Assembly (NCBI RefSeq): GCF_000019965.1
Contig: NC_010571.1
Span: 5,403,001-5,467,000 of the forward strand
Direction: 5' to 3'
DNA from: Opitutus terrae PB90-1
GTDB lineage: Bacteria > Verrucomicrobiota > Verrucomicrobiia > Opitutales > Opitutaceae
Length of the DNA: 64,000 nucleotides
Shown here: positions 18,490 through 26,381 of the stretch, piece by piece
Numbering within the stretch: position 1 is the stretch's first letter
How the letters are laid out: every line of letters starts with the position of its first letter
The notes under the pieces: generated by a model
The model's database searches: none
What the model was told of the DNA's origin: nothing
What the model saw: the letters and a program-made list of their open reading frames with translations, nothing else
Program-made: the position numbers and the translations under genes

Positions 18490-18912
18490 CTACCGCTCCT
18501 GCTCGACCGAGACGACCTTGCCATCGCGGAAGACCACCTCGTCGTGCGAGCGCTCCCGGCGACCCGGCACCGTCAGGTAGTAGGGATAAAACGGGCTACC
18601 CCAACCGCGATGATACCAGCCGCGATAAAGCAGCATGCCGTCGTTGCTCTCGTAAGTGATGTAAGACCAGACCTCGCTGCGGCCGCTGGCGTCGATCCGC
18701 TCCCGGATGCGATCCGGATCTCCCAGCGCGAGTTTCACCATCTCCTGGTCGAATCCAAGTCCGACGCGACCTTCGCGAATGAGTTGTTGCTGCTCTGGCG
18801 TCAGTCGGTTGAAGAGCTCGGGCTGCTTCGCGATCCGCGTCTCCGGAGTCGAGCATCCGGCCAGCACCATCAGGCCGCCGACCAGGGCAAAAAGAGTGAA
18901 CAAGGTTTTCAT
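18490..18912 (-). CDS. Lipoprotein, paralogue of the one at 21141
   Basis: A 140-residue protein with a lipobox signal peptide (MKTLFTLFALVGGLMVLAGCS), so lipid-anchored at Cys19 or so. The mature part reads VGLGFDQEMVKLALGDPDRIRERIDASGRSEVWSY, a pattern like the SmpA/BamE fold (initiating helix plus LGxPD turn). It then has an aromatic Tyr/Trp-rich strand region (LLYRGWYHRGWGSPFYPYYL). About a third of its residues match the lipoprotein at 21141-21560, with the same order of motifs. ATG 18912 is chosen for the signal peptide. Function unknown. Confidence 0.8.
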   Translation of the reverse strand: MKTLFTLFALVGGLMVLAGCSTPETRIAKQPELFNRLTPEQQQLIREGRVGLGFDQEMVKLALGDPDRIRERIDASGRSEVWSYITYESNDGMLLYRGWYHRGWGSPFYPYYLTVPGRRERSHDEVVFRDGKVVSVEQER

Positions 18913-19019
18913 GAATCGAGAGTCTTGTGGTGGAAAAGTAGCGCCGCCGTCGCTTCCGGCAACTGCCGAAGAGGCTTGCCCGCGCACGTGACGCCGGACG
19001 TTCATAGCGGTTACGCGCG

Positions 19020-19724
19020 ATGAAGACTCTCCTGCTCTGGGATATTGACGGCACGCTCATTCTCTCTGGCGGCGCCGGCGAACGCGCGCTCGTCCTCGCG
19101 CTCGAACGCGAGTTCGGCATCCTCGGCACGCTTGAGGACATCGAGGTCGCCGGCCGCACCGATCCGTGGATCGCGCGCCGCGTGCTGGCGAAATTCGCCG
19201 TGCCCGACACGCCGGAAAACGTGAGCCGTTATCTCGACGGCTACTTGCGCGCGCTGCCGCGGGAGCTCGCGAACCCTCACGCGCACACGCTGCCCGGCGT
19301 CCGCGAACTGCTCGGCGCACTCGCCTTGCGCAAGGACATCGCCCAAGGCCTGCTCACCGGCAACCTGCGGCGCGGCGCCGAGATCAAGCTATCGCATCAC
19401 AAACTCTGGGGCCACTTCGCCTTCGGCGCCTTCGGCGACGACGGCGAAAACCGCGACGAACTCGGGCCGCACGCGCTGCGCCGCGCCTGCGCGCACCACT
19501 CGGTTGAGTTCACCGCGGAGCGCGTGTTCGTGATCGGCGACACGCCCCATGACATCACCTGCGGCAAGGCCTTCGGCGCGCGAACGATCGGCGTCGCGAC
19601 GGGTCGCTACACGGTCGAGCAACTTCGCGCCTTCTCGCCCACCGCCGTGTTCCCCACCTTGGCCGACACCGCCGCGGTGCTCGCGGTCATCGATGGCGTC
19701 CCCGCCGGCGCACGCTCCACCTGA
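19020..19724 (+). CDS. HAD-family phosphatase (phosphoglycolate phosphatase-like)
   Basis: A 234-residue haloacid dehalogenase hydrolase. Motif I is LLWDIDGTLILSGGAGE (nucleophile and acid Asp at residues 7 and 9), motif II is LLTGNLRRGAEIKL, and motif III/IV is VFVIGDTPHDITCGKAFGARTIGVATGRYTVEQL. The cap domain (about 20-90) is helical. It resembles the group of bacterial HAD proteins annotated as phosphoglycolate phosphatase-like; the exact substrate is open. ATG 19020 is close to the conserved N-terminus. The next gene starts 13 bases after its stop. Confidence 0.85.
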   Translation: MKTLLLWDIDGTLILSGGAGERALVLALEREFGILGTLEDIEVAGRTDPWIARRVLAKFAVPDTPENVSRYLDGYLRALPRELANPHAHTLPGVRELLGALALRKDIAQGLLTGNLRRGAEIKLSHHKLWGHFAFGAFGDDGENRDELGPHALRRACAHHSVEFTAERVFVIGDTPHDITCGKAFGARTIGVATGRYTVEQLRAFSPTAVFPTLADTAAVLAVIDGVPAGARST

Positions 19725-19737
19725 CCGGCATTTCACG

Positions 19738-20904
19738 ATGCGACGCTGCGCCATCGCTTTGTTCGCACTGGGTTTTAGTTGCGCGGTTCAGCTCCGCGCC
19801 GCTGATGAGTCGCCCTACGCCGTGGCCGCGGATCTTTTCGCGCCGAACTCCGCCGACCTGGGCCTGCAACCGATCCCCGGGGCGCGCACGTTCACCGTCT
19901 TCCGCCCGGACGAGAATACGGATCACTACAGCAACGGCGCGGTGCTGATCGCATTCAAGGAACGACTCTACGTGCAGTGGCAGAGTTCACGGCAGGACGA
20001 GGATTCGCCCGACACGTGGGTCGCCTACAGCTCCAGCACGGACGGCGAGCGCTGGACCGCGCCGCGTCCGCTCAGCCCGCCGAACTCCGGCGTGACGATG
20101 CACTCGAGCGGCGGCTGGTGGACGGACGGCACCACGCTCGTCGCATTCGTCAACGTATGGCCCACGGGCTTCCAGTCGCGTACCGGGGGCCACGCCGTTT
20201 ACCGACTCTCCACCGACGGCGAAACGTGGAGCGCCCCGCACCGCCTGCTCGCGCACGACGGTCAACCGCTCGAAGGCATCATCGAACAAGACCCGCACGC
20301 CTACGACGGCCGGCTTCACACCGCTTTCCACGTCGCACCGGGTCTGACCGCGCAGCCGCACTACACCGACGATCCACTCGGCCTCCGCAGCTGGGTGCGC
20401 GGTTCGATGCCGCACCTGCCGCGCGATGGCGCGACGAGCCGCGAGCTCGAGCCGAGCCTTTTTCAACGCGGCGCCGAGCTCGTGATGGTTTTCCGCGACC
20501 AAGCGTCGACTTTTCGGCAACTCGCCTCGGTAAGCCGCGATCGCGGCGAAACGTGGTCACTTCCCGCCGTCACCAACATGCCCGACTCCCGTGCCAAACA
20601 GAGCGCTGGCAATCTTCCCGACGGCACCGTTTTTCTCGTCAATGCGCCGCACGCCGGCCGCGAGCGCATTCCGCTCGCCGCCACGGTGAGCCACGATGGC
20701 CGGCTCTTTGACCGCAGCTTCCTGCTCCGCAGCGCGCGCGACCTCCAGCCGTTGCGCTATCCGGGGAAATTCAAACGGCCCGGCTACCACTATCCCAAAA
20801 GCTTCGTCGCGAATGGCTACCTTTACGTCGTCTACACGACGAACAAGGAGGACGTGGAGCTGACGCGCGCTCCCCTCGCCGCGCTCGAAAATAGCCCGCG
20901 TTGA
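19738..20904 (+). CDS. Secreted sialidase-family (BNR/Asp-box) protein
   Basis: A 388-residue protein with a signal peptide (MRRCAIALFALGFSCAVQLRA) and several Asp-box repeats of a six-bladed propeller: SSSTDGERWTAPRPL, LSTDGETWSAPHRL, SRDRGETWSLPAV and SHDGRLFDRSF. ATG 19738 is taken because it gives the signal peptide; the longer in-frame opening overlaps the HAD gene. Sialidase-like folds also occur in other polysaccharide-active or binding proteins, so true sialidase activity is not implied. It is probably co-transcribed with the HAD gene. Confidence 0.8.
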   Translation: MRRCAIALFALGFSCAVQLRAADESPYAVAADLFAPNSADLGLQPIPGARTFTVFRPDENTDHYSNGAVLIAFKERLYVQWQSSRQDEDSPDTWVAYSSSTDGERWTAPRPLSPPNSGVTMHSSGGWWTDGTTLVAFVNVWPTGFQSRTGGHAVYRLSTDGETWSAPHRLLAHDGQPLEGIIEQDPHAYDGRLHTAFHVAPGLTAQPHYTDDPLGLRSWVRGSMPHLPRDGATSRELEPSLFQRGAELVMVFRDQASTFRQLASVSRDRGETWSLPAVTNMPDSRAKQSAGNLPDGTVFLVNAPHAGRERIPLAATVSHDGRLFDRSFLLRSARDLQPLRYPGKFKRPGYHYPKSFVANGYLYVVYTTNKEDVELTRAPLAALENSPR

Positions 20905-20915
20905 AGCGCCGTCAT

Positions 20916-20966
20916 TGTAGCCGGGGTCGCTGACCCCGGCCGCCGGGCTCACCGAGCCCGGCTACA
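20916..20966. repeat. Palindromic element A, copy 5 (intergenic)
   Basis: 51 bp, TGTAGCCGGGGTCGCTGACC to GAGCCCGGCTACA, 12 bases after the sialidase-like gene. It is the only copy in this window outside a coding region and shows the family's free form. Confidence 0.9.
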
Positions 20967-21140
20967 TCGAACCCGTCTCTCTCGCGCCCTCGTTCCGCTT
21001 CTGCCGCCGCGTGTGATCCCACATTTTTCCCAGGCCGCACAATCACACGAAGGACCGGCCGGCCGAGAGCAACACGTCTCCCATCTGAGGGCGCTGCGCG
21101 GCCACGTCCTCGCCTTAAGCTTCAACTTTCAACTTCAACT

Positions 21141-21560
21141 CTATTTGCTCTTCCGCGTCTCGATCGCGCTGACCTTGCCGCCTTCGAAGATCACCCGCAG
21201 CACTTCCTCGTCGCGCCAGTCGTCGCCGAGCGTCACGCCCCCGGCGTATGCGCTCGAGCCACGCATCGTGCCCATCCCGAGCCCGAAGGAAAACTTTGGC
21301 CCCTTGTCCATGTAGACCCAGCCCTCCGCCTGTCCGCGGTCGGTCGTGCGCGACATGACGCGGTCCGGTTCGCCGAGCGCGACCCGCACCATGTCGGGCG
21401 TGAACCCGACGTCGACCTTGCCCGCGCGGACCTTCTGCTGCACGTCGGCGGGCCAGCTGTCGAAGGCCGCCTGTTGCTTCTGGATCCGCGAATCGGGTGT
21501 CGCGCAACCGGCGCCGAACAACAGCAAGGACGCGAGGAAGAGCCAACCGAAGTTTTTCAT
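21141..21560 (-). CDS. Lipoprotein, paralogue of the one at 18490
   Basis: A 139-residue lipoprotein (MKNFGWLFLASLLLFGAGCAT, lipobox Cys about 19). The mature region has VDVGFTPDMVRVALGEPDRVMSRTTDRGQAEGWVYMD, again the SmpA/BamE-like helix and LGEPD turn, and ends FEGGKVSAIETRKSK. It differs from the 18490 protein in the middle (KFSFGLGMGTMRGSSAYAGGVTL). Start ATG 21560 gives the signal peptide. Together the two suggest an expanded periplasmic family of unknown role. Confidence 0.8.
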   Translation of the reverse strand: MKNFGWLFLASLLLFGAGCATPDSRIQKQQAAFDSWPADVQQKVRAGKVDVGFTPDMVRVALGEPDRVMSRTTDRGQAEGWVYMDKGPKFSFGLGMGTMRGSSAYAGGVTLGDDWRDEEVLRVIFEGGKVSAIETRKSK

Positions 21561-21658
21561 GAGAGGAATTTTGTTTGCTGGCGACAGCCGCGGCGCAAAT
21601 AAGGACACCTTTCCCGACGGCCGGTTCACCCGGCCGAGGGGTCAACTCGTTCTGTCGC

Positions 21659-22096
21659 ATGAAAACTTTCACGATCGCCATCGGCTCGGATCACGCCGGC
21701 TTCGCCTACAAGGAAGCCCTCAGAGCGGCTTTGACCGCGGACGGACACAAGGTCCGCGACTTCGGCACGTATTCGGATGCCGCGTGCGACTATCCGGATT
21801 TCATCCGGCCCGTCGCGGAGGCGGTGGCGCGCGGCGAGTTCGAGCGCGGCATCGTGCTCGGCGGCTCGGGCAACGGCGAGGCGATCGTCGCCAACCGCGT
21901 TCGCGGCGTGCGCTGCGGGCTCTGCTGGAACGAGCAGGTCGCGAAATGGAACCGCTCGCACAACGACGGGAACGTCCTCTCCATCGGCCAGCGCACGATC
22001 AGCGAGGCCGAGGCGATTCAAATCGCCCGCGTCTGGTTGGCGACCGAGTTCGAAGGCGGCCGTCACGCCGCGCGGATCGCGAAGATCGACCGGTAG
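21659..22096 (+). CDS. rpiB: Ribose-5-phosphate isomerase B (GSGNGE type)
   Basis: Interconverts ribose 5-phosphate and ribulose 5-phosphate in the pentose-phosphate pathway. 145 residues. GSDHAGFAYKEAL opens the protein and YSDAACDYPDF is the sugar-binding part. The catalytic loop reads GIVLGGSGNGEAIVANRVRGVRC, with Glu after GSGNG. That is the actinobacterial-type loop (as in Mycobacterium), where Glu replaces the Cys base of E. coli RpiB. ATG 21659 is the only sensible start. Confidence 0.9.
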   Translation: MKTFTIAIGSDHAGFAYKEALRAALTADGHKVRDFGTYSDAACDYPDFIRPVAEAVARGEFERGIVLGGSGNGEAIVANRVRGVRCGLCWNEQVAKWNRSHNDGNVLSIGQRTISEAEAIQIARVWLATEFEGGRHAARIAKIDR

Positions 22097-22133
22097 CGGA
22101 ACGCTTCCGCGTTTCGTCAAACCGCGCCGCCGC

Positions 22134-22184
22134 CTGGGAGCGCGGCCAGTTTACCCCGACGCGTCGGGGCCCTCGGCCCCAAGC
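22134..22184. repeat. GGGAGCGCGG-type repeat
   Basis: CTGGGAGCGCGGCCAGTTTA then the CCCCGACGCGTCGGGG palindrome and CCTCGGCCCC. The first 35 bases match 10615-10650 almost exactly. A shorter second copy, GTGGGAGCGCGGACGCCCCG, lies at 22218-22247. Confidence 0.7.
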
Positions 22185-22217
22185 TTCCGCCCCATTTCTC
22201 CGCGTCGTCGACGCGTG

Positions 22218-22247
22218 CGTGGGAGCGCGGACGCCCCGCCCGCTCCG
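22218..22247. repeat. GGGAGCGCGG-type short repeat
   Basis: GCGTGGGAGCGCGGACGCCC ahead of the esterase gene; the second of two such units in the same gap. Confidence 0.45.
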
Positions 22248-22317
22248 TCCTTTTTTGGCTGCAGCAATCGTCGTTCCGGCCCGCTTGCGGCGAGCGCCGC
22301 TTCGCCCATGTTCGCGC

Positions 22318-22956
22318 ATGCCCCTTTCCTTCAAGCACGTCTTCGAGCCCGGCCAGAATCCGTCCGCGCCGCCGTTGCTCCTGCTGCATGCCACTGGCGG
22401 GACCGAGCGTGATTTGCTCTCGCTCGGCCACGTGCTCTCGCCGGGGTCCGCACTGCTGGCGCCCCGCGGCCAGGTGAGCGAACGCGGCGCGGCGCGCTTT
22501 TTCGCTCGGCTCGCCGAGGGCGTGTTCGATTCCGAAGAGGTGGCCCGGCGCACGCACGAGCTGGCTGACTTCCTCGCCGCCGCGGCGCGCGAGTATCACT
22601 TCGATCCTGCGCGGCTGGTCGCGGTCGGCTACTCCAACGGCGCAAATGTCGCCGCGACGCTGCTGCAACTGCGCCCCGTCGTGCTCGGCGCCGCCGTGCT
22701 GTTCCGCCCCATGGTCGTGCTCGACGTGCCGGCGGCGCCCGGATCGCTCGACGGCAAATCGGTTTTCATCGCCAGCGGCACTGACGATCCGCTCGTGCCC
22801 AATGACCACCCGCTGCGGCTCGCCGCGCACCTTCGCGCCGGCGGCGCGGATGTCACGCTGCACTCCCAGCCAGCCGATCACGGGCTCACCCCAGCCGACG
22901 TCAGTGCCGCCCACGGCTGGTTTGTTCGCAACCTCGCGCCCGCCGGCACAACTTAA
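22318..22956 (+). CDS. Phospholipase/carboxylesterase-type alpha/beta hydrolase
   Basis: A 212-residue cytoplasmic serine hydrolase. LLLLHATGGTERDLL supplies the oxyanion-hole region, GYSNGANVAATLL carries the nucleophile Ser (about 107), SGTDDPLVP the Asp, and QPADHGLTPADV the His. It matches the small carboxylesterase/YpfH group and has no signal peptide. ATG 22318 begins MPLSFKHVFEPGQ. The natural substrate is unknown. The aldo/keto reductase follows after 76 bases of repeat DNA. Confidence 0.85.
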   Translation: MPLSFKHVFEPGQNPSAPPLLLLHATGGTERDLLSLGHVLSPGSALLAPRGQVSERGAARFFARLAEGVFDSEEVARRTHELADFLAAAAREYHFDPARLVAVGYSNGANVAATLLQLRPVVLGAAVLFRPMVVLDVPAAPGSLDGKSVFIASGTDDPLVPNDHPLRLAAHLRAGGADVTLHSQPADHGLTPADVSAAHGWFVRNLAPAGTT

Positions 22957-22965
22957 TCTCTTAGC

Positions 22966-23028
22966 TCTAGACTCTCAGCTCTGGACTCTGCGCTCTCAGC
23001 TCTGGACTCTCAGCTCTCAGCTCCTCTT
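22966..23028. repeat. Tandem CTCAGCTCTGGACT words
   Basis: Repeated words CTCTAGACTCTCAGCTCTGG, CTCTGCGCTCTCAGCTCTGG and CTCTCAGCTCTCAGCTCC fill the gap right up to the next start codon. It belongs to the CTCTCAACTC class but has only one arm. Confidence 0.6.
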
Positions 23029-23032
23029 CCCC

Positions 23033-24016
23033 ATGCACTATCGGCAACTCGGCCCTTCCGGCCTCAAAATCTCCGCGCTGTCCTTCGGCGCGTGGGTCAC
23101 CTTCGGCAAGCAGATCGGCGACGCCGTCGCCACCAAGCTACTTCATACCGCCTACGATGCCGGCGTGAACTTTTTCGACAACGCCGAAGCCTACGCCGAC
23201 GGCCAGGCCGAACTCGTCATGGGCACGATCCTCAAGAAGAGCGGCTGGCGACGCAGCAGCTATCTCGTTTCCAGCAAGGTGTACTTCGGTTGGGAGGACG
23301 ACAAACCCAACCAATCCGGACTGTCGCGTAAGCACGTCGTCGACGCGTGTCACGACGCGCTGCGCCGGCTGCAGGTCGACTACCTCGATCTTTATTACTG
23401 TCACCGCCCGGACCCAAGCGTGCCGATCTACGAAACGGCGCGGGCGATGCACGATCTGATCGTGCAGGGCAAAGTCCTTTACTGGGGCACGAGTGAATGG
23501 AGCGCCACCGAGCTCCGCGAAGCGCACCGCGTCTGCGCCGCGCACGACCTGCACGCGCCGGTCGTCGAGCAGCCGCAATACAACCTGTTTCACCGCGCCC
23601 GCGTGGAAAAGGAATACGGCCCGCTCTATAAATCGCCCGGACTCGGCACCACGATCTGGTCGCCGCTCGCCTCCGGCATTCTCACGGGCAAGTACACTTC
23701 CGGTGTCCCCAAGAACAGCCGGCTCGATGCGCCTGGCATGGAGTGGTTGCGTGACATGATCCTCAACGATCCCGCCGCGAAAGCAAAGATCGCCGCCGTG
23801 CCGCGGCTCGCCGCGATCGCCGACGGCCTCGGCACCTCGCTGCCGAAGCTCGCCATTGCGTGGTGCCTCAAGAATCCGCACGTGAGCTCGGTCATCCTGG
23901 GCGCCTCGCGGGTCGAACAACTGCAGGAAAACCTCGGGGCGCTCGCCGTCGTCGACCAGCTCACGCCCGCGGTGATGCGCCAGCTCAACGCAATCGCGAA
24001 ACCCGTCGCGACCTGA
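23033..24016 (+). CDS. Aldo/keto reductase (K+-channel beta-subunit-like)
   Basis: A 327-residue NADPH-dependent TIM-barrel oxidoreductase. The catalytic tetrad is visible: Asp and Tyr in FFDNAEAYADG, Lys in LVSSKVYFGW and His in LYYCHRPDPS. The NADPH-binding C-terminus is SSVILGASRVEQLQENLGAL. The QPQYNLFHRARVEKEYGPLY region matches the AKR6/YghZ/Kv-beta type. ATG 23033 starts MHYRQLGPSGLKISALSFG, the standard N-terminus. Physiological aldehyde substrate unknown. Confidence 0.92.
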   Translation: MHYRQLGPSGLKISALSFGAWVTFGKQIGDAVATKLLHTAYDAGVNFFDNAEAYADGQAELVMGTILKKSGWRRSSYLVSSKVYFGWEDDKPNQSGLSRKHVVDACHDALRRLQVDYLDLYYCHRPDPSVPIYETARAMHDLIVQGKVLYWGTSEWSATELREAHRVCAAHDLHAPVVEQPQYNLFHRARVEKEYGPLYKSPGLGTTIWSPLASGILTGKYTSGVPKNSRLDAPGMEWLRDMILNDPAAKAKIAAVPRLAAIADGLGTSLPKLAIAWCLKNPHVSSVILGASRVEQLQENLGALAVVDQLTPAVMRQLNAIAKPVAT

Positions 24017-24067
24017 TCGTAGCGGAACGCGCGCGAGCGTTTCGGTTCGCGTGCCGCCTGCGCTTGC

Positions 24068-24095
24068 GTGGGAGCGCGGCCGCCCTCGGCCGCAC
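24068..24095. repeat. GGGAGCGCGGCCGCCCTCGG repeat
   Basis: Single arm of the GGGAGCGCGG family between the reductase and metallo-hydrolase genes. Confidence 0.5.
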
Positions 24096-24185
24096 CGTGT
24101 CCCGATCTCCGCCCTCCCCTTCCCCGCTTGAGCCTGCGCCGTTTCCGGCTTAGGGCCTCAAGGCAACCGCTTTCGCTTCCGCGCC

Positions 24186-24869
24186 ATGCGCCTGACCTAT
24201 TTCGGACACTCGGCTTTTCTGCTCGAACTCGCCCGCACCCGGCTGCTGTTCGATCCTTACCTGCGCGAAAATCCACACGGTTCCGTCGACCCAAAATCCG
24301 TGCCGTGCGATCTGGTTTTTTGCTCGCACGCTCACTCCGACCACGTTGGCGACGCGCTGGAGCTGGCGCGGCTGCATCACGCCAAGATCGTCGCGCCCTA
24401 CGAACTCGCCGAGCACTTCGCGGCGCAAGGCGCCGAAACCATCGATCTGATGCCCGGCGGCGGCGTCACGCTTCCGTGGGGACGGATCGACATGACGCCC
24501 GCGATCCACGGCTCCGCGCTCGAACTCGGCGACGGGAAAACCCTCTCGATGGGCCCGCCGAGCGGCTTCGTGGTCCGCGCCGACGGCCAGTCGCTGTACC
24601 ACGCGGGCGACACCGCGCTCTTCGGCGACATGCGGCTGATCGGCCGTCACGGGATCGACGTCGCACTCCTGCCGATCGGCGATTTCTACACGATGGGCCC
24701 GGCCGACGCCGTCGAAGCGCTGCACCTGCTCCGGCCGCGGCTCGCGATTCCAATGCATTTCAACAGCAACCCAAAGATCCGCGTCGATCCGCACCGGTTC
24801 GCCGCCGAGGCCCGCCGCACGGGTCATCCGGTCCGCGTGATGTCCCCCGGCGAAACGATCGAGGTGTGA
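24186..24869 (+). CDS. UPF0173 metal-dependent hydrolase
   Basis: A 227-residue metallo-beta-lactamase-fold protein. MRLTYFGHSAFLLE opens the fold and SHAHSDHVGDA is the two-metal HxHxDH motif at about residues 43-53. The later metal ligands are in YHAGDTALFGDM and IPMHFNSNP. It matches the UPF0173 (YtkL/UlaG-related) group found in most bacteria; the reaction is unknown. ATG 24186 sits at the conserved N-terminus. It is monocistronic. Confidence 0.9.
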   Translation: MRLTYFGHSAFLLELARTRLLFDPYLRENPHGSVDPKSVPCDLVFCSHAHSDHVGDALELARLHHAKIVAPYELAEHFAAQGAETIDLMPGGGVTLPWGRIDMTPAIHGSALELGDGKTLSMGPPSGFVVRADGQSLYHAGDTALFGDMRLIGRHGIDVALLPIGDFYTMGPADAVEALHLLRPRLAIPMHFNSNPKIRVDPHRFAAEARRTGHPVRVMSPGETIEV

Positions 24870-25030
24870 CAGCCGGCTGAAAAAGGTTGCGCCCGACCGC
24901 CACGCGGGCCGTTAGGCTGAGCGAGCATCCAAGGAAATCTCGGCCGGCCCCGTCCGACTCCACCTTCCGAGCGTTTCTTGCTAACCAAGCCGCTGGTGGG
25001 GCGCGTTGTCCTCAACGCGCTCGGCTGATT

Positions 25031-25057
25031 TGTAGGGCGCAGGCTTGCTGCGCCCAA
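25031..25057. repeat. GTAGGG-type hairpin upstream of the sigma factor
   Basis: TGTAGGGCGCAGGCTTGCTG followed by CGCCCAA folds as a GGGCGCA/TGCGCCC hairpin. A second hairpin, GGCGCGTTGTCCTCAACGCGC, lies just before it near 24999. The rest of 24870-25147 holds nothing recognisable. Confidence 0.5.
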
Positions 25058-25147
25058 GCATCTGTCTCGCCGTAGTCGCGCGCTCGCCCACCTCCGCAAT
25101 TTCGTCGCCGTCAGATTCTTTGTCCGCTTTCTGATTCGGCGGCAGCC

Positions 25148-26371
25148 ATGGAGACGAAACCCACCATGAACGACGACGACGCCCTGCTTCGCTCCCACGT
25201 CGAACATCGGTCCGAACAGGCCTTCACGGAACTCGTCCAGCGCCACATCGGACTCGTCTACGCCACCGCGCTGCGCCAGCTCGGCCAGGACACGCATCTG
25301 GCCGAGGACGTCACGCAAAGCGTGTTCACCGATCTCGCCCGCAAAGCCGCCGGATTGTGCGGCCACGCCACGGTCGCCGGTTGGCTCTACGTCAGCACGC
25401 GCAAAGCTGCCGCCGCGGTCGTCCGGCGCGAGCAGCGGCGCAAGCGTCGCGAACAGGTCGCCCACTCCATGCACCTCACCGATTCGCCCGATGCGCCCAA
25501 CGCCGATTTCGCCCGGCTCCGCTCGGTGCTCGACGATGCGCTCGTCGAACTGAAGCCCGATGAGCAGGAAGCGATCGTCCTGCGCTTCTTCGAAAAACAC
25601 ACGCTCGCCGAGGTCGGCGCCGTCCTGCGCGTCACCGAGGAAGCCGCCCGCAAGCGCGTGGACCGCGCTCTGGAAAAACTGCACGGTGTGCTGACGCGCC
25701 GCGGCATCACGTCCACCAGCGTTGCCCTCGGCGCTGCGCTGTCGCAAGCCGGTGCCGCCAGCGTGCCCGCCGGGCTCGCCGCCAAGGTCGCCGGCGTCGC
25801 CGTGGCGCAGGTCGGCGCCGCCAGCGCCTTCAGCTTCGCCTCGCTCGCCGCGACCTTGATCCCTCCCACCGCTGCCGCGCTGGTGGGCGCGCTCGGGCTG
25901 ATTCCGCAGCACCGGACCAATCACGCAGCGGCCGCCGAACTCGCCGAGCTCACCGCCGCGAATTCGGCTCTGCCCGCGCTGCGCACGGAGGTCACACAAC
26001 TCGCCCGCACGCTCGCCGACGCCCGTGAACTCGAGCGGGCAGCCGCCGAGCTGCCCGACCTGCGCGCCACTCTGGCGGCCTTGCCTCCGCCGCCGCCGCT
26101 CGTCACGACGAGCAACGCCGTCACGATCACGCCGCAGGGCACGATCTCCTGGGAGGGCGAACACATCACGCTCGACCACTTCGAGTCCAATCTCACCGCG
26201 CTTCATCTCGCCGCGAGCAACGGTGAATCCAAGCTGCTGATCCACGCGCGCGGAGTGCAATATCCCCAGATGATCTACGCCCTCGACGAGGCCCGGAAGG
26301 CCGGCGTCCGGCACATCGTGGTCGACAGCGACGCGATGCCCGACCCGAAATTCCCCTTCAGCTGGTTCTAG
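25148..26371 (+). CDS. Membrane-anchored ECF-type sigma factor with ExbD/TolR-like C-terminal domain
   Basis: 407 residues. Sigma region 2 is at about 12-95 (HRSEQAFTELVQRHIGLVYATALRQLG, LAEDVTQSVFTDLARK, GWLYVSTRKAAA). Sigma region 4 is at 125-180 (LKPDEQEAIVLRFFEKHTLAEVGAVL, EEAARKRVDRALEKL). An Ala-rich stretch with a likely membrane segment spans about 195-252, then a coiled coil (258-312) and a Pro run. The last 80 residues (VTITPQGTISWEGEHITLDH, LLIHARGVQYPQMIYALDEA, VRHIVVDS) resemble the periplasmic ExbD/TolR fold. Alternative start MNDDD at 25166. No classical anti-sigma gene is adjacent; the next gene starts 10 bases later. The ExbD comparison is my reading by eye. Confidence 0.8.
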   Translation: METKPTMNDDDALLRSHVEHRSEQAFTELVQRHIGLVYATALRQLGQDTHLAEDVTQSVFTDLARKAAGLCGHATVAGWLYVSTRKAAAAVVRREQRRKRREQVAHSMHLTDSPDAPNADFARLRSVLDDALVELKPDEQEAIVLRFFEKHTLAEVGAVLRVTEEAARKRVDRALEKLHGVLTRRGITSTSVALGAALSQAGAASVPAGLAAKVAGVAVAQVGAASAFSFASLAATLIPPTAAALVGALGLIPQHRTNHAAAAELAELTAANSALPALRTEVTQLARTLADARELERAAAELPDLRATLAALPPPPPLVTTSNAVTITPQGTISWEGEHITLDHFESNLTALHLAASNGESKLLIHARGVQYPQMIYALDEARKAGVRHIVVDSDAMPDPKFPFSWF

Positions 26372-26381
26372 ACGAGACCCC

